Shown here piece after piece: positions 27,348 through 37,494 of a stretch of DNA of 64,000 nucleotides. A program made the translations under genes and the position numbers. How positions within the stretch are numbered: the first letter of the stretch is position 1; every line of letters starts with the position of its first letter. The notes beneath the pieces were generated by a model. That model was not told the DNA's origin. It searched no databases and worked only from the letters and a program-made list of their open reading frames with translations. Source of the DNA: Vreelandella zhaodongensis (GTDB lineage: Bacteria; Pseudomonadota; Gammaproteobacteria; Pseudomonadales; Halomonadaceae); contig NZ_JACCDD010000010.1 of assembly GCF_013415115.1 (NCBI RefSeq), positions 49,703-113,702 on the forward strand, written 5' to 3'.

Positions 27348-29687
27348 ATGCAGCTCGCCGTGTTAATGGGATTTGTGCTGGCCGCTTCGTCGCCACTGCT
27401 TAACCGCTGGTTTGGCCATCGGGCAAGCTTTGTGTTGGCGCTGTTTCCAGCCTTAATAGCCGCCTGGTTAGTGAGCCAGGCTCCTTCTGTGTTCAGTGAT
27501 GGGCCGTTGCTGCTTGAATGGCAGTGGGTACCTTCGTTAGGCATTAGCTTGACGTTTATGCTGGATGGACTGTCGTTGCTCTTTGGGCTACTGATTACGG
27601 TAATAGGTGCCTGTGTACTGATTTACGCAGGTGGGTACTTAAAAGGGCATGTGGATATTGCGCGCTTCCATTTGGCGCTTGTGGCATTCATGGTCTCCAT
27701 GCTTGGGTTGGTGCTCGCTGACGGGTTGATCACCCTGTTTGTATTCTGGGAGCTGACAAGTATCACGTCTTACCTGCTGATTGGCTTCAACCACTCCAAT
27801 ATAGAAGCTCGAAAATCTGCGCGTCAGGGGCTCTTTGTTACCGTCGCAGGTGGGTTGGCGTTAATGGCTGGCTTGGTGCTGCTGGGTGTGGCGAGCGGTA
27901 ACTGGTCACTTTATGAAATTGGCCAAATGGAGAGTGATCTACGCGAGCATGCGCTGTATACACCGATGCTAATTTGCTTGCTACTTGGTGCGTTTACTAA
28001 GTCGGCGCAATTCCCTTTCCATTTCTGGTTGCCAAATGCAATGGCAGCACCCACGCCTGTCTCAGCCTACTTACACTCGGCCACCATGGTAAAGGCGGGC
28101 ATCTATTTGTTGGCGCGGTTACAGCCCGAGCTGGGTGATACGGCGTTATGGGTGGGTATCCTGTCTGTTGTTGGTGCTACGACCATGCTGACAGGTGCAT
28201 TTTTAGCGATCCATCACACCAACATCAAAAAACTATTGGCATATTCCACCATCATGGCGCTTGGTACGTTGACTATGTTGGTGGGAATTGGCACTGACTA
28301 CGCCATGACCGCGTTCGTTACTTTCCTGCTAGCCCACTCAATGTATAAGGGCGCGCTGTTTATGGTGGCGGGTATTTTGGACCACGAAACAGGCACCAAG
28401 GATGTTACCGCCATGGGCGGGTTGAGAGGGCTGATGCCTGTCACAGCGACCATTGCGTTTGTCGCCGCACTATCGTTGGCGGGGGTGCCGCCGCTGTTTG
28501 GTTTTATCGGTAAAGAGTTAATGTTGGAGGCGGTGCTAGCCGCTGAGGGCTTTAGGGCGTTGATGCTGCTGTTTGCGTTTGTATCGGCCATTTTGACCAT
28601 CGCTGTCGCGGCGATTATTGCTCTTAGGCCTTTCTATGGACGTCGCCATGAAACACCGAAAACTCCCCATGAGGCACCGTTCAGCATGCTGCTAGGACCA
28701 GGACTGTTGGCGGTTGGCTCGCTTTCACTGGGGCTGCTGCCAGCACTCTTGGGTGGTAACGCGTTACTGACTTCTGCGGCTACAGCGGTATCAGGTCAGC
28801 CCCTTGAGGTATCACTGTCGTTGTGGCATGGCATCAACGTGGCGTTGATTATGTCGCTTGTCAGTCTTGGTTTGGGCTTTTTACTGTTTAAACACTGGGA
28901 TCGTGTTCGCAGTCATTTAGCTACCCTGGCACCTGTGATGCGTTACGGCCCTGAGGCAGGTTACGAAGGGTTGATGAACTACATTGTGCGCTTTTCAGAA
29001 TGGCAGACGCGACTGCTGCAAAATGGCTATATGCGTAACTATATTCTTGTCATGCTCCTGGTATTGATCGCGTTGATTGGTAACTCCATTCTTTTGCGTC
29101 ACTCGCCTCAGCTTGCGCTCACCCTGGATGTACAGTTCCACGAGGTAGTTGTGGTTGGCACGATGGTGATGGGGGCTATTTTTGCCACGATTTCCCGTTC
29201 ACGTTTGGGGGCAGTGGTGTCCGTGGGGATTATGGGCTTTTCGATTGCGTTGATCTTTATACTCTTCAGCGCACCTGATTTAGGTATCACCCAGCTGCTG
29301 GTCGAAACGTTAACCGTTATTCTGCTCGTGCTGGTGCTTTTCCGCTTGCCGCGTTTTTCTAACCTCTCAACGAATCTTGAGCGCATCAGAGATGGTGCAG
29401 TGGCGACGACGATGGGGGTTCTTATCTTCCTACTCATTATGACGGCCTGGAGTATTGACCAGTTTGAGCCGATTTCTGTCTACATGATCGAAAACAGCGC
29501 TCCGTTAGCTTACGGTCGCAATATTGTTAACGTCATTCTGGTGGATTACCGAGCGCTTGATACGCTAGGGGAAATGTTTGTACTGGCGTTGGCAGCCATT
29601 GGTGTCATTGCAATGTTAAAGCTGCGTCATGACGGTACGGTCAATGAGGGCGACAAAAACAATACTAAGGAGCCCTACGATGGTTAA
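27348..29687 (+). CDS. mrpA: Mrp-type Na+/H+ antiporter subunit A (operon 2)
   Basis: A 779-residue NuoL-like subunit without the fused B domain. Conserved Glu and Lys lie in [17 protein letters not shown] and [21 protein letters not shown]. The C-terminal part carries the extra A-subunit domain up to [19 protein letters not shown]. Separate A and B genes mark a seven-gene, group-1 type operon, unlike the divergent neighbour. A CAGGAGA site precedes the ATG. The B gene start overlaps its end by 8 bases. Confidence 0.94.
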   Translation: MQLAVLMGFVLAASSPLLNRWFGHRASFVLALFPALIAAWLVSQAPSVFSDGPLLLEWQWVPSLGISLTFMLDGLSLLFGLLITVIGACVLIYAGGYLKGHVDIARFHLALVAFMVSMLGLVLADGLITLFVFWELTSITSYLLIGFNHSNIEARKSARQGLFVTVAGGLALMAGLVLLGVASGNWSLYEIGQMESDLREHALYTPMLICLLLGAFTKSAQFPFHFWLPNAMAAPTPVSAYLHSATMVKAGIYLLARLQPELGDTALWVGILSVVGATTMLTGAFLAIHHTNIKKLLAYSTIMALGTLTMLVGIGTDYAMTAFVTFLLAHSMYKGALFMVAGILDHETGTKDVTAMGGLRGLMPVTATIAFVAALSLAGVPPLFGFIGKELMLEAVLAAEGFRALMLLFAFVSAILTIAVAAIIALRPFYGRRHETPKTPHEAPFSMLLGPGLLAVGSLSLGLLPALLGGNALLTSAATAVSGQPLEVSLSLWHGINVALIMSLVSLGLGFLLFKHWDRVRSHLATLAPVMRYGPEAGYEGLMNYIVRFSEWQTRLLQNGYMRNYILVMLLVLIALIGNSILLRHSPQLALTLDVQFHEVVVVGTMVMGAIFATISRSRLGAVVSVGIMGFSIALIFILFSAPDLGITQLLVETLTVILLVLVLFRLPRFSNLSTNLERIRDGAVATTMGVLIFLLIMTAWSIDQFEPISVYMIENSAPLAYGRNIVNVILVDYRALDTLGEMFVLALAAIGVIAMLKLRHDGTVNEGDKNNTKEPYDG

Positions 29688-30111
29688 GTCAGGCACCATT
29701 ATTCTTAATACGGCGGCGCGCTTTTTAATGCCGCTTCAGCTTATGTTCTCGGTGTTCTTGCTACTGCGTGGTCATGATGAGCCAGGTGGCGGCTTCATTG
29801 CTGGGCTGGTAGCAGCAGGTGCATTCACGCTTTATCTATTTGCGTTCGGTGTGAGTGCGACTAAGGAAGTGCTGAGGATGGTAGACCCCAGGGACTTGAT
29901 CGGTGTGGGTCTGCTTCTCGGAATGATTTCGGTGGTTCCCGCCTGGTTTATGGGGCAGCCGTTTTTAACCGCCCAGTGGTGGACCATACCCGTGATCGAC
30001 TTCAAGGCATCCACCCCGCTGATTTTCGATGTGGGCGTTTATTTGGCGGTGCTTGGCTCGGTCATGGGTATGGTGATGGCCCTGATGGAGGTTGATAAAG
30101 ATGAGCCCTAG
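29680..30111 (+). CDS. mrpB: Mrp-type Na+/H+ antiporter subunit B (operon 2)
   Basis: A 143-residue membrane subunit with the MrpB motif [17 protein letters not shown] and four hydrophobic segments. ATG 29680 has AAGGAG upstream and overlaps the A gene; an earlier in-frame start at 29629 would add 17 non-homologous residues. Confidence 0.93.
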   Translation: MVKSGTIILNTAARFLMPLQLMFSVFLLLRGHDEPGGGFIAGLVAAGAFTLYLFAFGVSATKEVLRMVDPRDLIGVGLLLGMISVVPAWFMGQPFLTAQWWTIPVIDFKASTPLIFDVGVYLAVLGSVMGMVMALMEVDKDEP

Positions 30112-30129
30112 GTTAAAAGGAGGCAGTGT

Positions 30130-30477
30130 ATGGAACCGCTGATGGCACTAGCGATTGGCCTGCTATATGCCACCGCTATTTTTATGATGCTGCGCCGTTC
30201 AATCGTTAAGTTAGTGATTGGCCTATTGCTGTTATCTAATGGCGCCAATCTGCTGATCTTTACGACAGCGGGTATGACACGAGGAGCTCCGCCGCTGATA
30301 CCAGAAGGGATGCTGCAGCCATTGGGTGATGTGGCGGATCCGCTGCCGCAAGCCGTTGTGTTGACAGCAATCGTGATTGCCTTTGGTGTTTTGGCATTTG
30401 CGGTCGTTCTCATTCGCCGAGCCTACGAAATCGTTAAGGCAGATGATTTGGACAAAATGAAGGATACTGACACGTGA
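30130..30477 (+). CDS. mrpC: Mrp-type Na+/H+ antiporter subunit C (operon 2)
   Basis: A 115-residue NuoK-like subunit with three hydrophobic segments and [17 protein letters not shown]. It has an AAAGGAGG ribosome site and overlaps the D gene by 4 bases. Confidence 0.94.
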   Translation: MEPLMALAIGLLYATAIFMMLRRSIVKLVIGLLLLSNGANLLIFTTAGMTRGAPPLIPEGMLQPLGDVADPLPQAVVLTAIVIAFGVLAFAVVLIRRAYEIVKADDLDKMKDTDT

Positions 30478-32075
30478 GGCCAGAAGTCGCACTTCCCGTC
30501 CTGCTGCCACTGCTTTCTGGAGCGTTGTCGCTGCTATTCTGGCGCTCACGCCCCATGCAGCGTTTTATCGCAGTCGCAGGTAACATCGCTCTGCTTCTAG
30601 TGAGCCTATGGCTGTTTGTTGCTGTTTGGTCTGATGGTTACATCACCATGCAGATGGGCAATTGGCCAGCACCGTTCGGTATTACCCTAATTGCCGATAT
30701 GCTAAGTGCCGTCATGATTTTAATGACCGGTATTATTGGGTTGGCGATGGGTATTTACTCACTCGCTACTACCGGACGCGGCCATGAAAAGTTTGGCTAC
30801 TATCCGCTTATGCATCTGCTTTTGGCAGGTGTGGCTGGCGCATTTTTAACCGGCGATATTTTTAACCTCTATGTATGGTTTGAGGTGATGCTTGTCGCCT
30901 CGTTCGCGCTGCTGATCTTAGGCGGAGAGCGAGCGCAAATGGAAGGCGCCATCAAGTACGTCACACTGAATTTGTTGGCATCGGTTATTTTCCTGACGGC
31001 AGTGGGATTACTGTATGGGACGGTCGGCACGCTCAACATGGCCGATATTGCGCTGCGTTTGGACGAGGCTGAGCACAGCGGTATGGTCGAAGTACTGGCG
31101 GTCATGTTCATGGTGTCGTTCGGGATTAAAGCTGCGGCGTTTCCGCTCTTCTTCTGGCTGCCAGCGTCTTACCATACGCCGCCTGTCGCAGTCTCGGCCT
31201 TGTTTGCTGGTTTGCTAACCAAGGTAGGGGTGTACTCACTGTTCCGTGTCTTTACCCTGATGTTTGACCAAACAATGGGTTATTTGCAGGACATAATGCT
31301 GTGGGGGGCTGTGTTCACTATGGTCACCGGTGTTCTAGGAGCGGCCGCACAGTATGAGTTTAGGCGTATTTTGTCTTTCCATATTGTGAGTCAGATTGGC
31401 TACATGATTCTTGGCTTAGCGCTGTATACCCCGCTTGCCATCGCCGGTGGTGTATTTGCCATCGTGCATAACATTGTGGTGAAGACAAACCTGTTTTTGA
31501 TCAGTGGCATCACTCATCGCTTGCAAGGCACGTATCAGTTAAAAAAGATGGGCGGTCTATATCGCGAGCGCCCTTGGTTAGCCGTTGCGTTCTTTATCTC
31601 TGCATTCTCGTTGGCGGGTATCCCACCGTTATCGGGCTTCTTCGCAAAATTCGTGCTAGTGCGTGCGGGTTTAGAGGCTGAAGCCTATGTTGCAACGGGG
31701 ATCGCTCTTGCCGTGGGGCTTATGACTCTCTATTCCATGGTTAAAATATGGAACGAGGTTTTCTGGAAAGACCTACCTGAAAATAACCATGTGCCTTCGC
31801 CGCAAGCATCTGCAGGGGATGATGGTCGGTTGATAAAACCTAGCTTGTGGATGATGTATTTGCCTGTTGTGGTGCTCGCCGCTATGTCGTTATTGATTGG
31901 CGTGTTCGCAGAGCCGATTATGCAAGTAATGATACTTATCGGTGATCAGCTCATGAACCCGTCAGGCTATATTGAAGCAGTGATGGGGACATCAGCGAGT
32001 GCCGAAGCGGCACTTCTGGAGCCGTTTGAAGGGCAGGCAGAGCCGATAAGTGAAGACGCGGAGGGCAACCCATGA
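30474..32075 (+). CDS. mrpD: Mrp-type Na+/H+ antiporter subunit D (operon 2)
   Basis: A 533-residue NuoM/N-like polytopic subunit. [20 protein letters not shown] holds the conserved Glu, and [20 protein letters not shown] the conserved Lys. It is longer than its paralogue at 22149-23672 because of an acidic cytoplasmic tail of about 40 residues ([20 protein letters not shown]). It starts with a GTG inside the C gene end (4-base overlap) and overlaps the E gene by 4 bases. Confidence 0.95.
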   Translation: MRPEVALPVLLPLLSGALSLLFWRSRPMQRFIAVAGNIALLLVSLWLFVAVWSDGYITMQMGNWPAPFGITLIADMLSAVMILMTGIIGLAMGIYSLATTGRGHEKFGYYPLMHLLLAGVAGAFLTGDIFNLYVWFEVMLVASFALLILGGERAQMEGAIKYVTLNLLASVIFLTAVGLLYGTVGTLNMADIALRLDEAEHSGMVEVLAVMFMVSFGIKAAAFPLFFWLPASYHTPPVAVSALFAGLLTKVGVYSLFRVFTLMFDQTMGYLQDIMLWGAVFTMVTGVLGAAAQYEFRRILSFHIVSQIGYMILGLALYTPLAIAGGVFAIVHNIVVKTNLFLISGITHRLQGTYQLKKMGGLYRERPWLAVAFFISAFSLAGIPPLSGFFAKFVLVRAGLEAEAYVATGIALAVGLMTLYSMVKIWNEVFWKDLPENNHVPSPQASAGDDGRLIKPSLWMMYLPVVVLAAMSLLIGVFAEPIMQVMILIGDQLMNPSGYIEAVMGTSASAEAALLEPFEGQAEPISEDAEGNP

Positions 32076-32545
32076 CGGGAGCGATTTGGAATCTTTTGCT
32101 GGGTCTGGCCTGGGTTCTGCTTAGCGGTGACTTTAGTGGGCTCAATCTATTGGTGGGGATGATCTTTGGCTACATCGCGTTGGTGCTTATTGAGCCTCAG
32201 GTAGAGTCCCTGAAGGGCTATCCAGCACGAGTGCCACGCATCATTGGCTTTGTTGGCTTCTTCATCAAGGAACTCATGCAAGCCAATTTACGTGTTGCGT
32301 TCGACGTGTTGACACCTCCCTGGCACATGCAGCCAGGGGTGATTGCGATGCCGCTTTCTGCGCGGACGGAAATGGAGATCACTATGGTGGCTAACTTAAT
32401 CTCGTTAACGCCTGGAACACTTAGCCTGGATGTGTCAGACGACCGTAAGGTGCTCTATATTCATGCTATGTTCCTGGATGATGAAGAGGAGCTTCGACGC
32501 AACCTGAAAGAGATGGAGCACCGGGCACTGGAGCTATTTCGTTAA
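32072..32545 (+). CDS. mrpE: Mrp-type Na+/H+ antiporter subunit E (operon 2)
   Basis: A 157-residue subunit with the VANLISLTPGTLSLDVS block and an LYIHAMF segment typical of MrpE. Overlaps D by 4 bases and F by 1 base. Confidence 0.93.
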   Translation: MTGAIWNLLLGLAWVLLSGDFSGLNLLVGMIFGYIALVLIEPQVESLKGYPARVPRIIGFVGFFIKELMQANLRVAFDVLTPPWHMQPGVIAMPLSARTEMEITMVANLISLTPGTLSLDVSDDRKVLYIHAMFLDDEEELRRNLKEMEHRALELFR

Positions 32546-32814
32546 TGGATACCGTCATTTTAATCAGTCAGGTAATTATGGGGCTGGCATTGGTGCTGAC
32601 ATTTGTACGGGTTGTGCGTGGCCCTAGCCTGCCTGACCGCGTAGTGGCACTTGAGTTGTTCTCTACTACGGTAGTTGGGCTTGTCGGCGTGTACGCTATT
32701 CAATCAGGGGTTGCCAGCTTTCTTGATGCAGCGATAGTCATTGCACTAATGGGCTTTCTAGCGGCCATTGGGTTTGCTCGTTTCCTGGAGCGTGGAGGGC
32801 CGCGGGATGATTGA
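32545..32814 (+). CDS. mrpF: Mrp-type Na+/H+ antiporter subunit F (operon 2)
   Basis: An 89-residue membrane subunit with VVRGPSLPDRVVALELF and three hydrophobic segments. The start codon overlaps the E stop by one base and its end overlaps the G gene by 8 bases. Confidence 0.93.
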   Translation: MDTVILISQVIMGLALVLTFVRVVRGPSLPDRVVALELFSTTVVGLVGVYAIQSGVASFLDAAIVIALMGFLAAIGFARFLERGGPRDD

Positions 32815-33211
32815 ATTTATCAAAGGTACGCTGTTGATTAGTGGGGCGAGCTTTATGTTACTCGCTGCTATTGGTTTGCTGCGACTGCCAGACCTACTCA
32901 CTCGAATGCATGCGACGACCAAAGCGGCGGCACTTGGTGTGATCTTAATCATGCTTGCCGCTGCGATGCACTTTGCTGATGTAGGCGTCGTAGCGCGTGC
33001 GTTTGCCATTATTGTATTTATCTTGATCACAGCGCCTATTGCAGCCCATGTGATTGGGCGGGCAGCCTACTTCGTTGGTTCGCGCCTGTGGAGCGGTACC
33101 GTGAAAGACGAGTTAAGGCCTAATTACGATCCACTGACCCATGAACTGAAAAGTGGTTTAGAAACCCACGAGAATGCCAAACGGCATCCGCGTACAACAG
33201 ATCCTGACTAA
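32807..33211 (+). CDS. mrpG: Mrp-type Na+/H+ antiporter subunit G (operon 2)
   Basis: A 134-residue subunit with three hydrophobic segments and RLPDLLTRMHATTKAAALGV, the MrpG motif. ATG 32807 is preferred over the upstream in-frame start at 32768, which lies deep in the F gene; GGAGGG sits upstream. The C-terminal 40 residues are hydrophilic. Last gene of the operon; a strong terminator follows. Confidence 0.93.
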   Translation: MIEFIKGTLLISGASFMLLAAIGLLRLPDLLTRMHATTKAAALGVILIMLAAAMHFADVGVVARAFAIIVFILITAPIAAHVIGRAAYFVGSRLWSGTVKDELRPNYDPLTHELKSGLETHENAKRHPRTTDPD

Positions 33212-33257
33212 TCGGGTTCGCCTGCTGCTGCGCCGTCTCACGGTTTCTTGTAATACG

Positions 33258-33288
33258 AAAAAAGCCATCCCAGGGGATGGCTTTTTTT
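33258..33288 (+). terminator. Intrinsic terminator of Mrp operon 2
   Basis: A-rich start, GCCATCCC, loop AG, GGGATGGC, then seven T. A strong terminator 47 bases after the mrpG stop. Confidence 0.95.
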
Positions 33289-33323
33289 ATGGGCAGGAGT
33301 CACTGGAAGTGTGCCGTAAGGGA

Positions 33324-33366
33324 TAAGTTAGGCTAACTTAATTTATGTACAGTAATTGTACTTGAT
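33324..33366. promoter_or_regulatory. Palindrome and 11-bp direct repeats upstream of DUF2256-cryDASH
   Basis: TAAGTTAG-G-CTAACTTA is a 17-base palindrome (33324-33340). Directly after it come ATGTACAGTAA (33345-33355) and TTGTACTTGAT (33356-33366), two 11-base units sharing TGTAC in phase. Such 11-bp head-to-tail repeats with TGTAC cores recall the operators of MerR-family B12 photoreceptors (CarH/LitR). The regulator gene is not in the window. Confidence 0.5.
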
Positions 33367-33426
33367 GGGGTAGTATGTTCATGTTTTTAGTGTGGGGCGG
33401 AAAGAAACAAGCAGAGAGATAGATGC

Positions 33427-33603
33427 ATGCGACGCAAGCAAGACCTACCGCAAAAAGATTGCGTACAGTGTCATCGCCCATTTACCTGGCGGAAAAAATG
33501 GGTGCGCTGCTGGAATGACGTGCGCTTCTGCAGTGAGCGTTGCCGTCGCGAAGCCAAACAGCACAGCAAGCCGAGGAGGCAAGAGTATGAACAGTACGAC
33601 TGA
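33427..33603 (+). CDS. DUF2256 small zinc-ribbon-like protein
   Basis: A 58-residue protein starting [12 protein letters not shown]. Two Cys pairs (CVQC and CSERC) plus the signature PFTWRKKW identify DUF2256, a family usually encoded beside DASH cryptochromes or photolyase-like genes. The Cys pairs suggest a zinc ribbon. The end overlaps the cryptochrome start by 17 bases in another frame, so the two are coupled. Function unknown. An ATG at 33423 is in a different frame and is not the start. Confidence 0.88.
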   Translation: MRRKQDLPQKDCVQCHRPFTWRKKWVRCWNDVRFCSERCRREAKQHSKPRRQEYEQYD

Positions 33604-35008
33604 TATTGTTTGGCTACAAGATGATCTGCGGATAGCTGACAACCCTCTGTTACACTTCGTGTCTCCCCCTGAGCAACTGCTTTGTCTTTATGTACTTGAC
33701 CAGCGTTGGCTGGAGTCTGCTATGACGGGTGAAAACACGCCCCGGCTTGGACCCGCCCGTCTGCGTTTTTTATGGCAAAGTTTGATGGAGCTACGTGGTG
33801 AGTTACTGCAGCGTGGTAGCGACCTGCTGGTACGCATTGGCGACCCGGCCGAAGTGGTCATTGAGATGGCGTACTCGCTTAATGCTCGTGAAGTGAGGGT
33901 GGCGGCGCACTCTGGCTATGAGGAGTCGCAGCAGATTGCACGTGTCGCTGACCACGCTACCTTGTTGCGTATTGAAAGCGGTTATTTGATTGATGCCGAT
34001 CAACTTCCTTTTGAGTCAGGCAACCTTCCTCCCAGCTTTTCTGCTTATCGACGTCGCGTTGAAAAACATTGTGAAATTTTGGCGCCTAAATCTGCACCTA
34101 TTACTTTGCCCTCATGGCCGGATGCGCCACGCGGCTTTCCACCGATCAAATCAGTATGTGAAGCAAGTGCCGCTTGGCAACCTGATCAACGCCAAGGTTT
34201 TGCCTTTGTTGGTGGAGAGTCTGCAGGCCATCGCCGTTTACAGCATTATTTATGGAAGCAAAACGGACCTGATTCATACAAAAAAACACGTAATGGATTG
34301 CTCGGTGCTAACTTCTCTACACGCTTTTCTCCGTGGTTAGCGCGTGGGTGTCTGTCCGCACGTCAGGTGCATGAAGAAGTCAAAGCCTGGGAAGCGGTTC
34401 ATGGCAGTAGCGAGTCAAGCTATTGGATAGTTTTCGAGCTATTGTGGCGTGATTACTTTCACCGCGCTGGGCAGTTGGAAGGCGCTTCGCTGTTCGGCGG
34501 TGAGTCATTGCCGGAAGCAAGCGAAGCATTTAACCGGTGGTGCAATGCTGAAACCGGTGTGCCATTCATTGACGCTGCCATGCTTGAGTTGAAAACGACT
34601 GGGTGGATTTCGAATCGAGCACGTCAAAATGTCGCCAGCTTTCTCGTCAAAGACTTAGGTGTAGACTGGCGTCTCGGAGCTGGATGGTTTGAGCACTGCC
34701 TGATTGATTACGATGTGGCGAGTAACTGGGGAAACTGGCGTTACGTCGCGGGCGTTGGCCGTGATCCACGTAAAGACCGCTATTTTAACGTGCTTAAGCA
34801 GGCGGGGCATTACGATCCTAAAGGGTTGTATGTTACGCATTGGTTGCCGGAGCTAGCTTCATTACCCGTTGGTCTGGAGCGCCACCAGCCTTGGCGTGTA
34901 GCACCGACCGAGTTTGATGCGCCGTGTGTTTTACCTGACGAGTGGCAGCGGTGGCTCATTGACACCGCTGAGCTTCATGCCACAGAGCTTCAAGAGACAG
35001 ATGAATAG
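33587..35008 (+). CDS. DASH-type cryptochrome / single-strand DNA photolyase
   Basis: A 473-residue FAD protein. The N-terminal antenna domain starts [16 protein letters not shown]; the C-terminal FAD domain has [27 protein letters not shown] and the [22 protein letters not shown] segment that marks the DASH class, followed by [24 protein letters not shown] proteins repair cyclobutane dimers mainly in single-stranded DNA and may sense light. ATG 33587 has an AGGAGG site inside the DUF2256 gene; the longer open frame from 33392 is an artefact of the overlap. Confidence 0.93.
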   Translation: MNSTTDIVWLQDDLRIADNPLLHFVSPPEQLLCLYVLDQRWLESAMTGENTPRLGPARLRFLWQSLMELRGELLQRGSDLLVRIGDPAEVVIEMAYSLNAREVRVAAHSGYEESQQIARVADHATLLRIESGYLIDADQLPFESGNLPPSFSAYRRRVEKHCEILAPKSAPITLPSWPDAPRGFPPIKSVCEASAAWQPDQRQGFAFVGGESAGHRRLQHYLWKQNGPDSYKKTRNGLLGANFSTRFSPWLARGCLSARQVHEEVKAWEAVHGSSESSYWIVFELLWRDYFHRAGQLEGASLFGGESLPEASEAFNRWCNAETGVPFIDAAMLELKTTGWISNRARQNVASFLVKDLGVDWRLGAGWFEHCLIDYDVASNWGNWRYVAGVGRDPRKDRYFNVLKQAGHYDPKGLYVTHWLPELASLPVGLERHQPWRVAPTEFDAPCVLPDEWQRWLIDTAELHATELQETDE

Positions 35009-35061
35009 TTTCCATGTGCTAAGAGAATGGTGACTGAGGAGCGCAGGATGAGTTGCACGCC

Positions 35062-35508
35062 ATGAGTGTTTTTACTAGTGATCGCAACGTTGCCTGGGGA
35101 CTCGGCCTTGCGGGGTTAATACCCTTCATTGGGGCAGGGGCTCTAGCATGGTGGGCGCCCCCTGCTTGGCAAATAACCGCCGTGTATGGGTTTAGTTACT
35201 ACAGTGCGGTTATTTTATCTTTCTTGGGTGGAGTGCATTGGGGAAGTGCGCTACAGGTATCTCGTGCCGGAAATCGACGGCGTTTGATACTCGCGATGTT
35301 GCCAAGCCTCATCGCATGGCCTGCTTTATTGTTTGATGTGATGTTTGGACTGTGGGTGCTGCTCGCGGGATTTATTCTCATCGCCGGGTATGACTTTAGC
35401 CACGACGGGCGCGATGGATTTCCGAGATGGTATCTTAAACTCCGCTTACTTCTGACGGCGGTGGTCGTACTTTGCCACCTAATTGTGTTACTGCGGTTAG
35501 GTGGGTAA
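35062..35508 (+). CDS. DUF3429 family membrane protein
   Basis: A protein of about 148 residues with four hydrophobic segments and the family's YSAVILSFLGGVHWGSAL core. Function unknown. ATG 35062 or TTG 35053 may start it; neither has a good ribosome site. It follows the cryptochrome by 53 bases and is probably cotranscribed. DUF3429 genes often neighbour photolyase genes, so a link to light-related functions is possible but untested. Confidence 0.85.
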   Translation: MSVFTSDRNVAWGLGLAGLIPFIGAGALAWWAPPAWQITAVYGFSYYSAVILSFLGGVHWGSALQVSRAGNRRRLILAMLPSLIAWPALLFDVMFGLWVLLAGFILIAGYDFSHDGRDGFPRWYLKLRLLLTAVVVLCHLIVLLRLGG

Positions 35509-35576
35509 GACTAGCATCTCTCTTATTTCTGGGTCATTATCAGATGCACGCCATGGATTGCTAAGAGATTAATGCT

Positions 35577-36842
35577 ATGTTATTGAAAAATAAAGACTCT
35601 GCGAGTGCCCGTTCTCCCCTGTATCTGTCATTGTTGCTAGCGACTGGCACGACAGTAGCTGTTTTGGGTAGCAATGGTGTGTATGCCAGTCAACAGTTAC
35701 TGTCCGAAGTAGATACACATACGGCAGAAGCATTGAGCTATGCCAGCTTCAATCAGTGGTTGGCTGACTTTCGGCGTTATGCTGCCAATCAAGGCATTAG
35801 TGAAGCTACGCTAAATTCAGCGCTGGGTGGTTTGCGTTATAGAGAACGCGTTATCGAGCTTGATCGCCACCAGCCTGAATTTGTTCGCCCCATTTGGCAG
35901 TATCTGGATACCGCCGTTTCCAGTACGCGCATTAATAATGGCCGCGAAAAATTGGCTGCCCATCGTGATACGGCGCGACAAATGCAACAACGCTATGGCG
36001 TGCCAGCTGAAATTATTGTCTCCATTTGGGGAATTGAAAGTAATTACGGAAGTAACTTCGGCGACTTTTCTACGTTGGAAGCACTCGCAACGTTAGCCTA
36101 TGACGGACGTCGACGAGACTTTGCACGCGGCGAACTGTTAGCGGCGCTGCGCATTATTGATCAAGGTGATATTGCTGCTGAGCAAATGAAAGGCTCTTGG
36201 GCAGGTGCGATGGGGCATACCCAGTTTATTCCTAGCAGCTTTGAAGCCTACGCGGTAGACGGCGACAATGATGGGCGCCGAGATATTTGGGGCAGCATCC
36301 CAGATGTTATGGCTTCTACGGCTAATTATTTAGCCAAGGCTGGGTGGCAAGCTGGTCAGCCTTGGGGTGTGGAGGTGGAACTTCCTGCCTCTTTCGATTA
36401 TTCCCAAACCCAGCGCCGTAGTAGTAATGAGTGGGCAGCACAAGGTGTGCGCGCAGTGAACGGTGAGTTGCCTGCTTTTGATAGTGCCGCCGTAATTGTC
36501 CCTGCTGGGGCGAATGGGCCAGCCTTTTTAGTTGGGCCTAACTTCCGAGCTATTTTGCGCTACAACAACGCAACGAGTTACGCATTGGCAGTGGCTACGC
36601 TGGCGGATGCTATTGCTGGTCGAGAGGGTATTGTTCATTCATGGCCGAGAGACGAGGCACCATTGACGCGTGCTGATGTCAGAACGCTGCAGCAGCGTTT
36701 GAACAGTGCTGGTTATTCGGTTGGCACGGCAGACGGTATTATGGGGCCTAATACCCGACAGGGATTGCGTGCTTTCCAGCGGGATCAAGGTCTTACGCCG
36801 GATGGTTTCGCGACTCAGTCTTTGTTGGAGCGGCTTCGCTAG
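35577..36842 (+). CDS. Lytic murein transglycosylase (MltB-like) with peptidoglycan-binding domain
   Basis: A 421-residue periplasmic enzyme that cleaves murein glycan strands to 1,6-anhydro products. A hydrophobic segment at about 18-36 serves as a signal. The catalytic domain has VSIWGIESNYGSNFG, whose Glu is the presumed acid, and AGAMGHTQFIPSSF. The C-terminal 65 residues form a PG_binding_1 domain (LQQRLNSAGYSVGTADGIMG). No lipobox Cys is visible, so it is probably soluble or signal-anchored. AAGAGA precedes the ATG. Confidence 0.93.
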   Translation: MLLKNKDSASARSPLYLSLLLATGTTVAVLGSNGVYASQQLLSEVDTHTAEALSYASFNQWLADFRRYAANQGISEATLNSALGGLRYRERVIELDRHQPEFVRPIWQYLDTAVSSTRINNGREKLAAHRDTARQMQQRYGVPAEIIVSIWGIESNYGSNFGDFSTLEALATLAYDGRRRDFARGELLAALRIIDQGDIAAEQMKGSWAGAMGHTQFIPSSFEAYAVDGDNDGRRDIWGSIPDVMASTANYLAKAGWQAGQPWGVEVELPASFDYSQTQRRSSNEWAAQGVRAVNGELPAFDSAAVIVPAGANGPAFLVGPNFRAILRYNNATSYALAVATLADAIAGREGIVHSWPRDEAPLTRADVRTLQQRLNSAGYSVGTADGIMGPNTRQGLRAFQRDQGLTPDGFATQSLLERLR

Positions 36843-36890
36843 CGTTTAACGGCTTGTTTGTGAAACAACTTTCACCAAGGATGAAATGCA

Positions 36891-37448
36891 ATGGGAAAAA
36901 TATTCCAAAGCATGCTGGGTTCCGGTCTATTGGTTGGCGCACTGTTAGCAAGCTCATCATCACTATATGCAGAAGATAAAGTGTTTGGTTGGGTAGAGAA
37001 TGCGTTTGTTGAGCCTTGGGGAATCGCGGTAAAAGCCAAGTTAGACAGCGGCGCGCTGACTTCCTCACTCGATGCTCGTGATATTGAGCTGTTCGAGAAA
37101 GAAGGGGAGGAATGGGTACGTTTTCGCTTGAAGCTTGAAGATCAAGCAAGCGGTAAAGTGTTTAGCGATAAAATCGAGAGACCACTTTACCGCGAGCTTA
37201 CCGTGCGTGGCGCAGGTGGCCGTGATGAGCGTCCCGTGGTGCTAATGGACATTTGCATGGGTGACACCATATACGAAGAGCAATTTAGTCTGCGTGATCG
37301 TGAGGAGATGATATACCCGCTGTTGCTTGGTCGTCGCTCCATCAGTCATTTAGGCTTACTGGATGTGCGTAATACGTTTCTTCAGTCCCCCGAGTGTGGA
37401 GAAGACGCTAATTACGTTCCCCACGACCCGGAAGATGACCAATCTTAA
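36891..37448 (+). CDS. Retropepsin-like aspartic/zinc protease family protein, exported
   Basis: A 185-residue protein with a clear signal peptide (cleavage near YAED at about 26-29). The core matches the family annotated as ATP-dependent zinc protease (PF05618): AVKAKLDSGALTSSLDA with the aspartic-protease-like D-S-G-A, ERPLYRELTVRG and YPLLLGRRSI. Despite the family name, the fold suggests a retropepsin; activity is uncertain. It follows the transglycosylase by 48 bases. Confidence 0.85.
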   Translation: MGKIFQSMLGSGLLVGALLASSSSLYAEDKVFGWVENAFVEPWGIAVKAKLDSGALTSSLDARDIELFEKEGEEWVRFRLKLEDQASGKVFSDKIERPLYRELTVRGAGGRDERPVVLMDICMGDTIYEEQFSLRDREEMIYPLLLGRRSISHLGLLDVRNTFLQSPECGEDANYVPHDPEDDQS

Positions 37449-37494
37449 GGGTATGTGTTGACGACTGAGCGCTGCCTTACCTGAAGCAGGCTTA

